Positions 43,401 to 51,976 of a stretch of 64,000 bases of DNA are shown here, piece after piece (position 1 is the first letter of the stretch; every line of letters begins with the position of its first letter). The translations under genes and the position numbers were made by a program. Source of the DNA: Stenotrophomonas oahuensis (GTDB taxonomy: Bacteria > Pseudomonadota > Gammaproteobacteria > Xanthomonadales > Xanthomonadaceae); NCBI RefSeq assembly GCF_031834595.1, contig NZ_CP115541.1, positions 1,302,001 through 1,366,000 of the forward strand. The letters run 5' to 3'. The notes below the pieces were generated by a model. It had not been told where the DNA came from. It did no database searches and worked only from the letters and a program-made list of their open reading frames with translations.

Positions 43401-45211
43401 CATCAGCATCCGCCTCGCACGCCATCCCGAACTCCCGCGCAGAAGGCCCCCGTTGGCCGGTGCGCTACCTCTTGTTCATTGGCGGCATGGGCGGACTGCT
43501 GTACGGCATCGACATCGGCATCATCGCCGGCGCGCTGCCTTATCTGGAGGCCACTGCCACGGCCAGCTGGCACCTCACCAGCCAGCAGCTGGGCTTCGTG
43601 GTCGCGGCGGTGCTGCTGGGCAGCGTGCTGTCCTCATTGTTTGCAGGAGCCATCGCCGATCTGATCGGCCGGCGCAATACTCTGGTGCTGGCAGGCGCGC
43701 TGTTCACCCTGAGCATTCCGGTGATGGCGCTGTCGGAAGGGTATGCCGCACTGCTGCTGGGGCGGCTGCTGCAGGGCGTCAGTGGCGGTTTGATCGGCGT
43801 GGTGGTGCCGCTGTATCTGGCCGAGGTGCTCAGCCCGGAGCGCCGTGGTCGTGGTGCTGGCCTGTTCCAGCTGCTGCTGACCATCGGCCTGGTGCTGGCT
43901 GCGGTGATCGGTCTGTACCAGGCGCACGCGGTGGATGCCGCCGCCGAGAGTGTGCGCCATCTGCCCGCAGCCGAGCAGCAACGGCTGCTGTTCGAGGTCA
44001 AAGACCACGCGTGGCGCACCATCTTCTGGAGCTGTTTGTTGCCTGGGCTGGTGTTTACCTTCGGCGCACTGTTCATCAGTGAATCCCCACGCTGGCTGGC
44101 CCGGCGCGGCCAGCTCGACAAGGCCCGAGCCGCACTGCAGCGCACCGTCGCGCCCAGCGAGGTCGAACCCACGCTGCAGAGCATGCAGGCCCCGGAGCAG
44201 ACCCAGGCACTGGCCCGTGGCGCGCAGGCGCGCGACCCGTTGCTTAGCCGGCGCTACGTGTGGCCCTTCGTGCTGGCCTGCCTGGTGCTGGCCTTTACCC
44301 AGGCCACCGGCATCAATTCGGTGCTGGCCTACGCGGTGAACATTCTCAACCAGGCCGGTCTGCCCGGTGCCGTCGCCAACTGGGCGGATGTGGCGATCAA
44401 GCTGCTCAACGCGATCATGACCGTGGTCGCGTTGGTGCTGGTGGACCGCAAGGGTCGCAAGTTCCTGCTGATGCTGGGCACCGGCGGCATCACGGTGGCC
44501 CTGCTGTGTGCGGCGCTGCTGTTCGTGCGCGGCGAACAGGGGCGGCTGGACGTACAACCGATCCTGCAGCAGCAGGTAAGCGGCGAAGCCCTGGACCTGA
44601 CGATGGACGCAGCGCAGTGGGCGCAGCTGGATCGCCAGGCCGGCCCGCAACCGCAGCAGCTGACGGTGTCCTACGCCTACGGTGACTTCAGCAATGTGCG
44701 TTCGCTGCGCAGCGACAGCCTCACCGATGGCACGCTGCAGATCCGCCGCGATGATGCGGTGTCGGCCGACAGCGTGATCGGCCGCTTTTTCCGCAGCCTG
44801 CACCTGAATCCCTTCCCTGACCCCGCCACGGCCGCCACGGCACCGCTGGTGATCGAACGCGCCAGCATCGGCCCGGTGCCCTCACCCGCCCACGGCTGGC
44901 TGGTGGCCGGCTGCATCCTGCTGTTCGTCGCGTTCTTCGCGGTCGGCCCCGGCGTGTGCGTGTGGCTGGCGCTCTCCGAGCTGATGCCCACCCGCATTCG
45001 TTCCAACGGCATGAGCATCGCCCTGCTGATCAACCAGTTCGTGTCGACCGTGATCGCCGCGCTGTTCCTGCCCACGGTGGGGCATTACGGCTACGCCAGC
45101 ATGTTCTTCTTCTGGGCCGGCTGCACGCTGCTGTATTTCCTGGTGGCGGCCTTCTGGCTGCCGGAAACCAAGGGCAAGACACTGGAAGAGATCGAAGCGC
45201 GGTTCCGGTAA
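43397..45211 (+). CDS. MFS sugar porter with large periplasmic-type insertion
   Basis: A 604-residue sugar:proton symporter. Sugar-porter signatures are clear: GGMGGLLYGIDIGIIAGALP at TM1, GAIADLIGRRNTLVLAG, GRLLQGVSGGLIGVVVPLYLAEV, ISESPRWLARRGQ, and the C-terminal PETKGKTLEEIE. Normal length is about 470. The excess is mainly about 120 residues (about 379-500) placed between TM9 and TM10, a polar, beta-rich segment with SYAYGDFSNVRSLRSDSLTDGTLQIRR. It should face the periplasm. As last gene of the operon it is the expected inner-membrane GalNAc importer. Confidence 0.87.
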   Translation: MTSASASHAIPNSRAEGPRWPVRYLLFIGGMGGLLYGIDIGIIAGALPYLEATATASWHLTSQQLGFVVAAVLLGSVLSSLFAGAIADLIGRRNTLVLAGALFTLSIPVMALSEGYAALLLGRLLQGVSGGLIGVVVPLYLAEVLSPERRGRGAGLFQLLLTIGLVLAAVIGLYQAHAVDAAAESVRHLPAAEQQRLLFEVKDHAWRTIFWSCLLPGLVFTFGALFISESPRWLARRGQLDKARAALQRTVAPSEVEPTLQSMQAPEQTQALARGAQARDPLLSRRYVWPFVLACLVLAFTQATGINSVLAYAVNILNQAGLPGAVANWADVAIKLLNAIMTVVALVLVDRKGRKFLLMLGTGGITVALLCAALLFVRGEQGRLDVQPILQQQVSGEALDLTMDAAQWAQLDRQAGPQPQQLTVSYAYGDFSNVRSLRSDSLTDGTLQIRRDDAVSADSVIGRFFRSLHLNPFPDPATAATAPLVIERASIGPVPSPAHGWLVAGCILLFVAFFAVGPGVCVWLALSELMPTRIRSNGMSIALLINQFVSTVIAALFLPTVGHYGYASMFFFWAGCTLLYFLVAAFWLPETKGKTLEEIEARFR

Positions 45212-45257
45212 CGCGGGCACTGGCTGGGCACTGCCATGCCACTCCTCCTGGTACCCC

Positions 45258-45331
45258 GTAGAGCCGGGCTTGCCCGGCTGCTCTTCGCGCTGGCCCGGAA
45301 CCCTGCGCAGACGCGCATGGCGCGTCTCTAC
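45258..45331. repeat. Inverted pair of GTAG-type REPs
   Basis: Forward GTAG element with AGCCGGGC-tt-GCCCGGCT (45258-45279) and inverted element AGACGCGC-at-GGCGCGTCTCTAC (45309-45331). They lie between convergent genes in a 187-bp gap. Confidence 0.76.
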
Positions 45332-45398
45332 GTGGCCTGGGTCAGCGCAATCGGCTTTTCAGTTCATTACATCAACGTGCAAGTTGCGTCGCGGCCGA

Positions 45399-45623
45399 TC
45401 AATCATCGTCTGGATTCAACGGAGCATCTAGGTCAATGTCCACACCGGCTACCAGCTTCTGGAGCGACGCCACCCGTTTTGGATCTGCGCGGGTGACATT
45501 GCAGCCTGATTTCATGTCCGCTTCGAGGAAAGCCAGGAACGACGCCAACGCCGGATCATCGTGCTGCTCACCTTTGGTCAGGCGCACTTGGCCATTCGCC
45601 GGAACTTCGTGGATTCGATGCAT
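45399..45623 (-). CDS. Truncated PrlF-like antitoxin, no toxin adjacent
   Basis: A 74-residue protein, ATG 45623 after AGGAG. Almost the whole length matches the C-terminal half of PrlF/SohA antitoxins: NGQVRLTKGEQHDDPALASFLAFLEADM, then LQKLVAGVDIDLD (PrlF has DEQEDHTMNAFLRFLDADI and KKLVAGMDVNIDD). The N-terminal AbrB-type DNA-binding swapped hairpin is missing, and no YhaV toxin lies downstream. The good ribosome site suggests it is still made. It may be a relic, or an anti-toxin that protects against YhaV-type toxins elsewhere. Confidence 0.72.
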   Translation of the reverse strand: MHRIHEVPANGQVRLTKGEQHDDPALASFLAFLEADMKSGCNVTRADPKRVASLQKLVAGVDIDLDAPLNPDDD

Positions 45624-45639
45624 GGACTCTCCTGACGTT

Positions 45640-46389
45640 TCATGGTGTTCTGGCACAGACCCACAGCGTAGCGCGGCGTAGGCCATGACTGTGTAGCGAG
45701 TGCACCGCCGCCTGCAGGGTCGCGCCGGTGGTCATGACGTCATCGACCAGCGTCAGCGCTTTGGGCGGCGCGGAGCGCACTGCGAACGCATCGCGCATGT
45801 TCCGCTGGCGGGCCTCCGCCCCCAACTCCGACTGTGCGGCCGTCGCCCGCTGACGCACCAGGCCCTGCCAGAGCGGCAGGCACATTTCCCTGGCCAGCGG
45901 CCGCGTCAGTTCCAGCGCCTGATCGTAACCGCGCTTGCGCAAGCGCTTACGGTGCAGCGGCATGGGCAACAGCGGTTCGGTGAGAAACGCCGGCACCCGT
46001 CGCAGCATCAACTGGGACAGCAGGCGGCCGGCGGCCAGATCCTGGTGAAACTTGAAGCGCAGGATCAGCTGGTCAACCGGCGGGGCATAGACGAAGGTGG
46101 CTGCGGCAGCCGCCTGCAGCGGGGGATCGATCAAGCACGCGCCGCAGCAGACTGCCGGTTCGTTCTCCGGCAACGGCAGCGCGCACACCGGGCAGGCATG
46201 ATCATTCCACGGCAGCGCAGCGTGGCAGGCGCGGCACAGGTCCAGCCCATCCGCACCGGGCTCGGAGCACACCAGGCAATGCAGCGGCAGGGCCTGCAGC
46301 GCAAGCCAGGAAAGAGCACGGGCAAGTGCATGAAACACAGTGGAGTTCCGGGCAGGGAGTGAGACCCAGCGTGCCCACTCCCGCCCCAC
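45640..46389 (-). CDS. comF: ComF-family phosphoribosyltransferase-like protein
   Basis: A 249-residue protein. The N-terminal zinc finger has CLVCSEPGADGLDLCRACHAALP then CPVCALPLPENEPAVCCGAC. The C-terminal phosphoribosyltransferase domain has LRKRGYDQALELTRPLA and the PRPP loop LTLVDDVMTTGATLQAAV. ComF is needed for DNA uptake during transformation, where it is thought to act at the inner face of the membrane. With comM at 13663 it suggests natural competence. The start is uncertain: ATG 46389 or GTG 46338, both in frame. Confidence 0.9.
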   Translation of the reverse strand: MGREWARWVSLPARNSTVFHALARALSWLALQALPLHCLVCSEPGADGLDLCRACHAALPWNDHACPVCALPLPENEPAVCCGACLIDPPLQAAAAATFVYAPPVDQLILRFKFHQDLAAGRLLSQLMLRRVPAFLTEPLLPMPLHRKRLRKRGYDQALELTRPLAREMCLPLWQGLVRQRATAAQSELGAEARQRNMRDAFAVRSAPPKALTLVDDVMTTGATLQAAVHSLHSHGLRRATLWVCARTP

Positions 46390-46427
46390 ACCGGCATCAG
46401 AGGACGCCGGTTCCGCACGTCATCCGA

Positions 46428-46937
46428 CTACGGATGCTGGCCGGTAATTTCTGCGTACATCTGCTGTGCGTCCTGCATATCCTCCAACCCGTTGACCTGC
46501 ATCGCCTTGCCGAATGGCCCGCGAATGGTGGCCACGGTCAGCACCCGGTCGCCCACGGTGAAGGCAATGCGCTTGCCCACGCGTGCTTCGGTGGCCGCCA
46601 GCATGCGTGTCCCCGCCTCTTCGGTCAGCTCCAGGTTCAGTACCGGCGTTCCGGTGTGTGCATCGGTGTCCAAGGCCACGCTGTGCACATCCGCGGTCAC
46701 CAGGAAGGGCGGTTCCAACAAGGCGAGCGGATGCCCTTCCGCATCAGTGAGGCGGGTGGATGTCGGCAGGCCCTGCTCGTCCACCTCCCGCATCAGCAGC
46801 GTGGCCTGCGGCAGCGGTGCAGCGCCCTGCCTCGCCTCAGGCGTCTGCGTCAATGCGGGAGGGGGGGTGCAGGCGGTGAGCCCACTGGCGGTCAGGAGGG
46901 TCGCCAGCATGTAGGTTCGAAGCAATCGCGCGTCCAT
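46428..46937 (-). CDS. Lipoprotein with SecD P1-head-like domain
   Basis: A 169-residue lipoprotein: signal LRTYMLATLLTASGLTAC with Cys at about 23. After a low-complexity linker the C-terminal region GTPVLNLELTEEAGTRMLAATEARVGKRIAFTVGDRVLTVATIRGPFGKAMQVNG strongly resembles the P1-head segment of SecD. Free lipoproteins carrying only this segment occur in gamma-proteobacteria; their role is unknown. It is transcribed away from the bio operon, with its promoter in the 157-bp gap. Confidence 0.75.
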   Translation of the reverse strand: MDARLLRTYMLATLLTASGLTACTPPPALTQTPEARQGAAPLPQATLLMREVDEQGLPTSTRLTDAEGHPLALLEPPFLVTADVHSVALDTDAHTGTPVLNLELTEEAGTRMLAATEARVGKRIAFTVGDRVLTVATIRGPFGKAMQVNGLEDMQDAQQMYAEITGQHP

Positions 46938-47008
46938 GTTGAATTAATCCATCACTAAGTCCGTCAGTGATGACTTTATCCAACAAAGGGTTACGACATC
47001 ACCCTTCC

Positions 47009-47039
47009 GTAAACCTTAATGACGAACTTAAAGTTGACA
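47009..47039 (+). promoter_or_regulatory. Candidate BirA operator upstream of bioB
   Basis: GTAAACC (47009-47015) and AAGTTGACA (47031-47039) are separated by 15 nt, as in BirA sites (GTAAACC-N15-GGTTTAC). The left half is perfect, the right half has three deviations. TTGACA within the right half could be the -35. This would link biotin synthesis to biotin level. Confidence 0.4.
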
Positions 47040-47094
47040 GGATTGAATCCACTCCCCACACTCCCGCCCTTTCACCGCAACCGGCAGGCCGCCC

Positions 47095-48054
47095 ATGTCC
47101 ACCGCCCTCCGCCACGACTGGCAGTCGCAGGAACTGCTGCAGCTGTTCGACCTGCCGTTCCCGGAGCTGCTGTTCCGTGCCGCAGCGGTGCACCGCGAGC
47201 ACTTCGACCCGGCCCAGGTGCAGGTGTCCACGCTGCTGTCGGTGAAGACCGGCGGCTGCCCCGAGGACTGCGCCTACTGCCCGCAGGCGCAGCGCTACGA
47301 CACCGGAGTGGCGGCGCAGAAGCTGATGGCCACAGAAGAAGTAGTTGCCCGCGCACGCCAGGCCAAAGCCGCCGGTGCCTCGCGGTTCTGCATGGGCGCG
47401 GCGTGGCGTTCGCCCAAGGACCGTGACATCCCGAAGGTGGCCGCGATGATCCGCGAGGTGAAAGCGCTGGGCCTGGAAACCTGCGCCACCCTGGGCATGC
47501 TCGACCGGCCCCAGGCCGATGCGCTGCGTGCGGCCGGTCTGGACTACTACAACCACAATCTGGACACCGCGCCGGATTACTACGACAGCATCATCCACAC
47601 CCGCCAGTACCAGGACCGCCTGGACACGCTCGAACACGTGCGCGACGCGGGCCTGAAGACCTGCTGCGGCGGCATCGTAGGCATGGGCGAGACCCGCCAG
47701 CACCGTGCCGGCCTGCTGCTGGCGCTGGCCAACCTGCCCAGCCACCCTGATTCGGTGCCGATCAACCGGCTGGTGCAGGTCGCGGGCACCCCACTGCATG
47801 GCAGTGCGGAACTGGACCCGTTCGAGTTCGTGCGCATGATCGCGGTGGCGCGCATCGTGATGCCGCGCTCCATGGTGCGGCTGTCGGCCGGGCGCGAGGC
47901 GATGAGCGACGAGCTGCAGGCGCTGTGCTTCCTCGCCGGTGCCAATTCCATCTTCTACGGTGAAAAGCTGCTGACCACCGGCAACCCGGACACCGCCCGC
48001 GACCAGGCCCTGTTCGAGCGCCTGGGCCTGCAGCCGATGGGACAGGCGGCCTGA
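47095..48054 (+). CDS. bioB: Biotin synthase
   Basis: A 319-residue radical-SAM enzyme inserting sulfur into dethiobiotin. The [4Fe-4S] motif is [16 protein letters not shown] (about 55-70). Other marks are [32 protein letters not shown] and [15 protein letters not shown], the last with the conserved Arg for the [2Fe-2S] cluster. Length is normal. It is first of the bioB-F-H-SDR-bioC operon. Confidence 0.97.
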   Translation: MSTALRHDWQSQELLQLFDLPFPELLFRAAAVHREHFDPAQVQVSTLLSVKTGGCPEDCAYCPQAQRYDTGVAAQKLMATEEVVARARQAKAAGASRFCMGAAWRSPKDRDIPKVAAMIREVKALGLETCATLGMLDRPQADALRAAGLDYYNHNLDTAPDYYDSIIHTRQYQDRLDTLEHVRDAGLKTCCGGIVGMGETRQHRAGLLLALANLPSHPDSVPINRLVQVAGTPLHGSAELDPFEFVRMIAVARIVMPRSMVRLSAGREAMSDELQALCFLAGANSIFYGEKLLTTGNPDTARDQALFERLGLQPMGQAA

Positions 48055-48132
48055 GCTTCCGACCGGGGGTGCGGCGCCCACGCCGCCAACCGGGTACGCT
48101 AGCTGCCCTCCCCGACCATGCTTATGACGACC

Positions 48133-49344
48133 ATGGCCCGCCCTGACCTGCAGGAACGACTTCAGTCCCAGCGCAAGCTTCGCCAGGCGCAGGGCCGCAT
48201 CCGTGTGCGCCGCACCGTGACCCGCCGCGATGGCGTGCGTCTGGAAGTGGACGGGCAGTGGCTGACCGGCTTCTGCAGCAACGACTACCTGGGTCTGTCC
48301 CAGCAGTTCGGCGTGGTCAGCGCGCTGCAGGATGCCGCCGCGCGCGAAGGTGCCGGAGCCACGGCTTCGCACCTGATCTGCGGCCACCACGCGCTGCACG
48401 AGGCGCTGGAACAGGAAATGGCCGACTGGCTGGGTTACCCGCGTGCCCTGCTGTTCGGCAGCGGCTTCGCCGCCAACCTGGCGGTGCAGCAGGCCCTGCT
48501 CAGCGAGGAAGACGACGTCTGTGTGCAGGACCGTCTGAACCACGCCAGCCTGCTTGATGCCACCCGGCTGGCGGGCTGCCGCTTGCGCCGCTACCCGCAC
48601 CTGGACAGCGAAGGCGCGCTGCGCCAGCTCAAGCACGCGCCGGAAGGCGCGGCGATGCTGGTCACCGATGGTGTATTCAGCATGGACGGCGATATCGCCC
48701 CGCTGCGTTCGCTGTCGCTGGTGGCACGCATGCAGGAAGCGCTGCTGTACGTGGACGATGCGCATGGCATCGGCGTGGTCGGCGAACATGGCCGCGGCTG
48801 TGTGGCTGACGCTGGCCTGGGCGTGACCGACGTACCGCTGCAGCTGGCCACGCTGGGCAAGGCGTTGGGCAGCAGCGGCGCGGTGGTGCTGGGTGATGAT
48901 GCGATGATCCAGCATCTGGCCGAGACCGCTCGCCCCTACATCTACACCACGGCGATTTCGCCGGCGCAGGCCGCCGCCTCGCTGGCGGCAGTGAAGCTGG
49001 CCCGTCGCGACGACTGGCGGCGCGAGAAGCTGACCGAACTGGTCGGCGTGTTCCGCGCTGGCGCACGTCAGCACGGGCTGGAACTGATGCCGTCGGACAC
49101 CCCGATCCAGCCGCTGCTGTGCGGCTCGGAAGCCACCGTGGTGGCGCTCTCGGCGGCGCTGGAAACCGCCGGGTTCCTGGTCAGCGCGATCCGTCCACCG
49201 ACCGTGCCGGAAGGCAAGGCGCGTCTGCGCGTGACGCTGTCGGCGCTGCACACGCCGGTGCAGGTGCGGGCGCTGACCGATGCGATTGCCGACGCGCGCG
49301 ACAAGGTGCTGCGCCAGCAGTCGCTGGATGCGCTGAGCGCGTGA
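48133..49344 (+). CDS. bioF: 8-amino-7-oxononanoate synthase
   Basis: A 403-residue PLP enzyme condensing pimeloyl-ACP with alanine. Marks: [56 protein letters not shown] and the PLP lysine in [17 protein letters not shown]. The ATG 48133 ([10 protein letters not shown]) fits other BioF proteins; 48118 adds five residues. It begins 78 nt after bioB and is followed 16 nt later by bioH. Confidence 0.96.
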   Translation: MARPDLQERLQSQRKLRQAQGRIRVRRTVTRRDGVRLEVDGQWLTGFCSNDYLGLSQQFGVVSALQDAAAREGAGATASHLICGHHALHEALEQEMADWLGYPRALLFGSGFAANLAVQQALLSEEDDVCVQDRLNHASLLDATRLAGCRLRRYPHLDSEGALRQLKHAPEGAAMLVTDGVFSMDGDIAPLRSLSLVARMQEALLYVDDAHGIGVVGEHGRGCVADAGLGVTDVPLQLATLGKALGSSGAVVLGDDAMIQHLAETARPYIYTTAISPAQAAASLAAVKLARRDDWRREKLTELVGVFRAGARQHGLELMPSDTPIQPLLCGSEATVVALSAALETAGFLVSAIRPPTVPEGKARLRVTLSALHTPVQVRALTDAIADARDKVLRQQSLDALSA

Positions 49345-49360
49345 CGCAGGCCGGCTGAGC

Positions 49361-50146
49361 ATGCATATCGAGGTGGTAGGGCGCGGCCCGGCGCTGGTAT
49401 TGATTCATGGCTGGGCACTGCATGGCGGGGTATTCGCCCCGCTGGTGGAGCGCCTGCAGGACCAGTTTGAACTGCACCTTGTGGACCTGCCCGGCCACGG
49501 CTACAGCCGCGAAGATCCCACCGCCCTGCGCCTGCCGCACGTGGTCAACGCCATTGCCGCCGCTACGCCACCCGCGGTGTGGTGCGGCTGGTCGCTGGGC
49601 GGGTTGTTCGCCCTGCACGGGGCCGCCGTGGTGCCGAAGGTGCGCGGACTGGTGATGATCGCCGCCACCCCGCGCTTCGTCCGGGGCGAGGACTGGCCGC
49701 ACGCGGTGGAGCCGGCGGTCTTCGCGCAGTTCGGCCAGGATCTGGCCCAGGACTACCGGGGCACGCTGGAGCGCTTTCTGGCGCTGGACGCGATGGGTTC
49801 CGAACATGCCCGTCAGGAGCTGCGCACGCTGCGCGCGGCGCTGGTGGAGCGCGGCGAGCCGGCTCCACGGGCGCTGCAGGAAGGCCTGGCCCTGCTGGAG
49901 AACACCGACCTGCGTGGCGCGCTGCCGGCGCTGCGAAAACCCAGTTTGTGGCTGGCTGGCCAGCGTGACCGGCTGGTAAGCGCGCGCGGCATGCAGGCGG
50001 CGGCGGACCTGGCCCCGGATGCGCAGGCGCAGGTGATTGCGCATGGGGGACACGCACCGTTCCTCGGGCATGCCGATATCGTGGCCGCCCAGCTGCGACA
50101 ATTCGTTGTTGAGAGCAGTCGACTGTCGGTCGACTCTACCGGGTAG
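49361..50146 (+). CDS. bioH: Pimeloyl-ACP methyl ester carboxylesterase
   Basis: A 261-residue alpha/beta hydrolase that removes the methyl ester from pimeloyl-ACP. Motifs: LIHGWALHGGVF (oxyanion), VWCGWSLGGLFALHG (nucleophile Ser in GWSLG), DRLVSARGM (acid region), AHGGHAPFLGHAD (His). The last ten codons (about SRLSVDSTG and stop region) are encoded by an inverted GTAG REP at 50117-50139, so the natural C-terminus may have been altered by the repeat. SDR begins 6 nt later. Confidence 0.94.
   Translation: MHIEVVGRGPALVLIHGWALHGGVFAPLVERLQDQFELHLVDLPGHGYSREDPTALRLPHVVNAIAAATPPAVWCGWSLGGLFALHGAAVVPKVRGLVMIAATPRFVRGEDWPHAVEPAVFAQFGQDLAQDYRGTLERFLALDAMGSEHARQELRTLRAALVERGEPAPRALQEGLALLENTDLRGALPALRKPSLWLAGQRDRLVSARGMQAAADLAPDAQAQVIAHGGHAPFLGHADIVAAQLRQFVVESSRLSVDSTG
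50117..50139 (-). repeat. GTAG-type REP inside the end of bioH
   Basis: AGTCGAC-tgtcg-GTCGACTCTAC is an inverted GTAG element lying wholly within the coding end of bioH. It supplies part of the C-terminal residues. Confidence 0.7.
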
Positions 50147-50152
50147 GACGCT

Positions 50153-50935
50153 ATGGATCTTGGAATTGCTGGCCGCTGGGCCTTGGTGTGTGCGGCCAGC
50201 AAGGGGCTGGGTCTGGGTTGCGCGCGCGCACTGGTGCGCGAAGGCGTGAACGTGGTGATTGCCGCACGTGGCGAGGAAGCGCTGGCCCGCGCTGCCGCCG
50301 AGCTGAGGGCATTGCCCGGTGCCGGCGAGGTCCGCGCCGTGGTCGCCGACGTCACCACCGAAGCCGGCCGTGCAGCGGCGTTGGCGGCCTGCCCGCAGGT
50401 GGACATTCTGGTCAACAACGCCGGTGGCCCGCCAGCCGGCGACTTCCGCCAGTTCGAACGGGCCGACTGGATTGCGGCGCTGGACGCCAACATGCTGAGC
50501 CCGATTGAACTGATCCGGGCGACGGTGGACGGGATGATCGAGCGCGGCTTCGGCCGCATCGTCAACATCACCTCATCCTCGGTCAAAGCCCCGATCGACA
50601 TCCTGGGTCTGTCCAACGGTGCGCGGTCCGGCCTGACCGGCTTCGTCGCCGGCCTGGCGCGGCGCACGGTGGCGCACAACGTGACCATCAACAACCTGCT
50701 GCCGGGCCAGTTCGATACCGACCGCCTGCGCGGCAACTTCGCCTACGTCGCGCAGCACCAGGGCGTAGACGCGGGACAGATCGCCGAGCGCAAGCGCACC
50801 CATATTCCGGCGGGCCGCTTCGGTAATGCCGATGAATTTGGTGCGGCGTGTGCGTTCCTGTGCAGTGCACAGGCGGGCTATATCACCGGACAGAACCTGC
50901 TGATCGACGGCGGGGCGTATCGAGGAACGTTCTGA
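50153..50935 (+). CDS. SDR-family oxidoreductase in biotin operon
   Basis: A 260-residue short-chain dehydrogenase. The N-terminal WALVCAASKGLGLGCARALVREG carries a modified TGxxxGxG (AASKGLG). Further marks are NNAGGPPAG, the active-site Ser in NITSSSVKAP and FAYVA.. near the end GQNLLIDGG. The catalytic YxxxK position reads LGLSNGARSG, so the Tyr and Lys are not obvious; such divergent SDRs are a known subgroup. It lies between bioH and bioC. Its role may be in acyl-chain elongation of the methyl-ester intermediate, but the missing catalytic pair argues for caution. Confidence 0.82.
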   Translation: MDLGIAGRWALVCAASKGLGLGCARALVREGVNVVIAARGEEALARAAAELRALPGAGEVRAVVADVTTEAGRAAALAACPQVDILVNNAGGPPAGDFRQFERADWIAALDANMLSPIELIRATVDGMIERGFGRIVNITSSSVKAPIDILGLSNGARSGLTGFVAGLARRTVAHNVTINNLLPGQFDTDRLRGNFAYVAQHQGVDAGQIAERKRTHIPAGRFGNADEFGAACAFLCSAQAGYITGQNLLIDGGAYRGTF

Positions 50936-50942
50936 TTGCCGC

Positions 50943-50967
50943 CGCACGACCAACGGTCGTGCGCTAC
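50943..50967 (-). repeat. GTAG-type REP
   Basis: CGCACGACC-aac-GGTCGTGCGCTAC, inverted orientation, in the 68-bp gap between the SDR gene and bioC. Confidence 0.72.
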
Positions 50968-51003
50968 CGATTCACCGGCACCTTTTTTCGTAGTGAGCTT
51001 TCC

Positions 51004-51888
51004 ATGACGTCCAGTTTCGATCCGCATCACGTTCGTCGCGCGTTCTCGCGTGCTGCCCACAGCTATGACGCGGCCGCCGCGCTGCAGCGTGAAGTGGAGA
51101 AGCGCCTGCTGGAATCGCTGGACTATCTGGAAAGCCGGCAGCCACAGGTCGTGTTGGACGTGGGTAGCGGGACCGGCCACGCCAGCGCGGCGATGAAAAA
51201 GCGCTGGCCGAAAGCACAGGTGATCGCGCTGGACTTGGCCCCGCCGATGCTGGCCGAGGCGAAGAAGCAGGCGGGCTGGTGGAAGCCGTTCTCGCGCGTG
51301 TGCGGTGATGCGCAGGCATTGCCGCTGGCTGACCAGAGCGTGGATGTGATTTTCAGCAACCTGTGCCTGCAGTGGGTGGAGGATCTGCCAACGGTGTTTG
51401 CCGGTTTCCGCCGCGTGCTCAGGCCCGGTGGCCTGCTGGTGTGCTCGACCTTTGGTCCGGAAACGCTGATCGAGCTGCGCGATGCCTTTGCGGCCGCAGA
51501 CAGCACGCCGCACGTCAGCCGCTTTGCACCGATCGCGCAGTTCGGCGATGCGTTGATGATGTCCGGTTTCCGCGACCCGGTGCTGGACCGTGATCTGTTC
51601 ACGCTGACCTATGCGGACATGGATGCACTGATGCGCGAGCTGCGTGCCATTGGTGCAACCAATGCGCGCCAGGATCGACGCCACACGTTGACCGGGCGCG
51701 GGCGCTTTGCTGCGGCGCGGGCGGCGTATGAGCCCTTGCGGCGCGAAGATGGAAAGCTGCCCAGCAGCTGGGAAGTGATTTACGCGCATGCGTGGGCCCC
51801 GGAGCATGGCGCACCGATCCGCGAGCGTGGGCATGACGTGGCGAGTGTTCCGGTGTCGGCGATTCCGATCCGGCGTAGGACGGATTAA
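51004..51888 (+). CDS. bioC: Malonyl-ACP O-methyltransferase
   Basis: A 294-residue SAM-dependent methyltransferase that caps malonyl-ACP to start pimelate synthesis. N-terminus SSFDPHHVRRAFSRAAHSYDAAAALQREV is typical of BioC. The SAM motif is VVLDVGSGTGHASAAM (about 41), then ALDLAPPMLAEA, SVDVIFSNLCLQWVEDLPTVFAGFRRVLRPGG. ATG 51004 is preferred; the longer frame runs into the SDR gene. It is the last gene of the operon. Confidence 0.95.
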   Translation: MTSSFDPHHVRRAFSRAAHSYDAAAALQREVEKRLLESLDYLESRQPQVVLDVGSGTGHASAAMKKRWPKAQVIALDLAPPMLAEAKKQAGWWKPFSRVCGDAQALPLADQSVDVIFSNLCLQWVEDLPTVFAGFRRVLRPGGLLVCSTFGPETLIELRDAFAAADSTPHVSRFAPIAQFGDALMMSGFRDPVLDRDLFTLTYADMDALMRELRAIGATNARQDRRHTLTGRGRFAAARAAYEPLRREDGKLPSSWEVIYAHAWAPEHGAPIRERGHDVASVPVSAIPIRRRTD

Positions 51889-51941
51889 CGCCTGGGCGCA
51901 CGTTCGGACATCCCGATGACACGCATGGCGTGATGCAATTC

Positions 51942-51964
51942 GTAGGGACACGCCATGCGTGTCC
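51942..51964 (+). repeat. GTAG-type REP
   Basis: GTAGGGACACG-cca-TGCGTGTCC, forward orientation, between the convergent bioC and DUF218 genes. Confidence 0.72.
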
Positions 51965-51976
51965 AGACGGTGCCGA

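Noticed and set aside
46999..49362. 787-aa minus-strand frame
   Set aside because: Antisense shadow of bioB and bioF, both recognised with full motifs.
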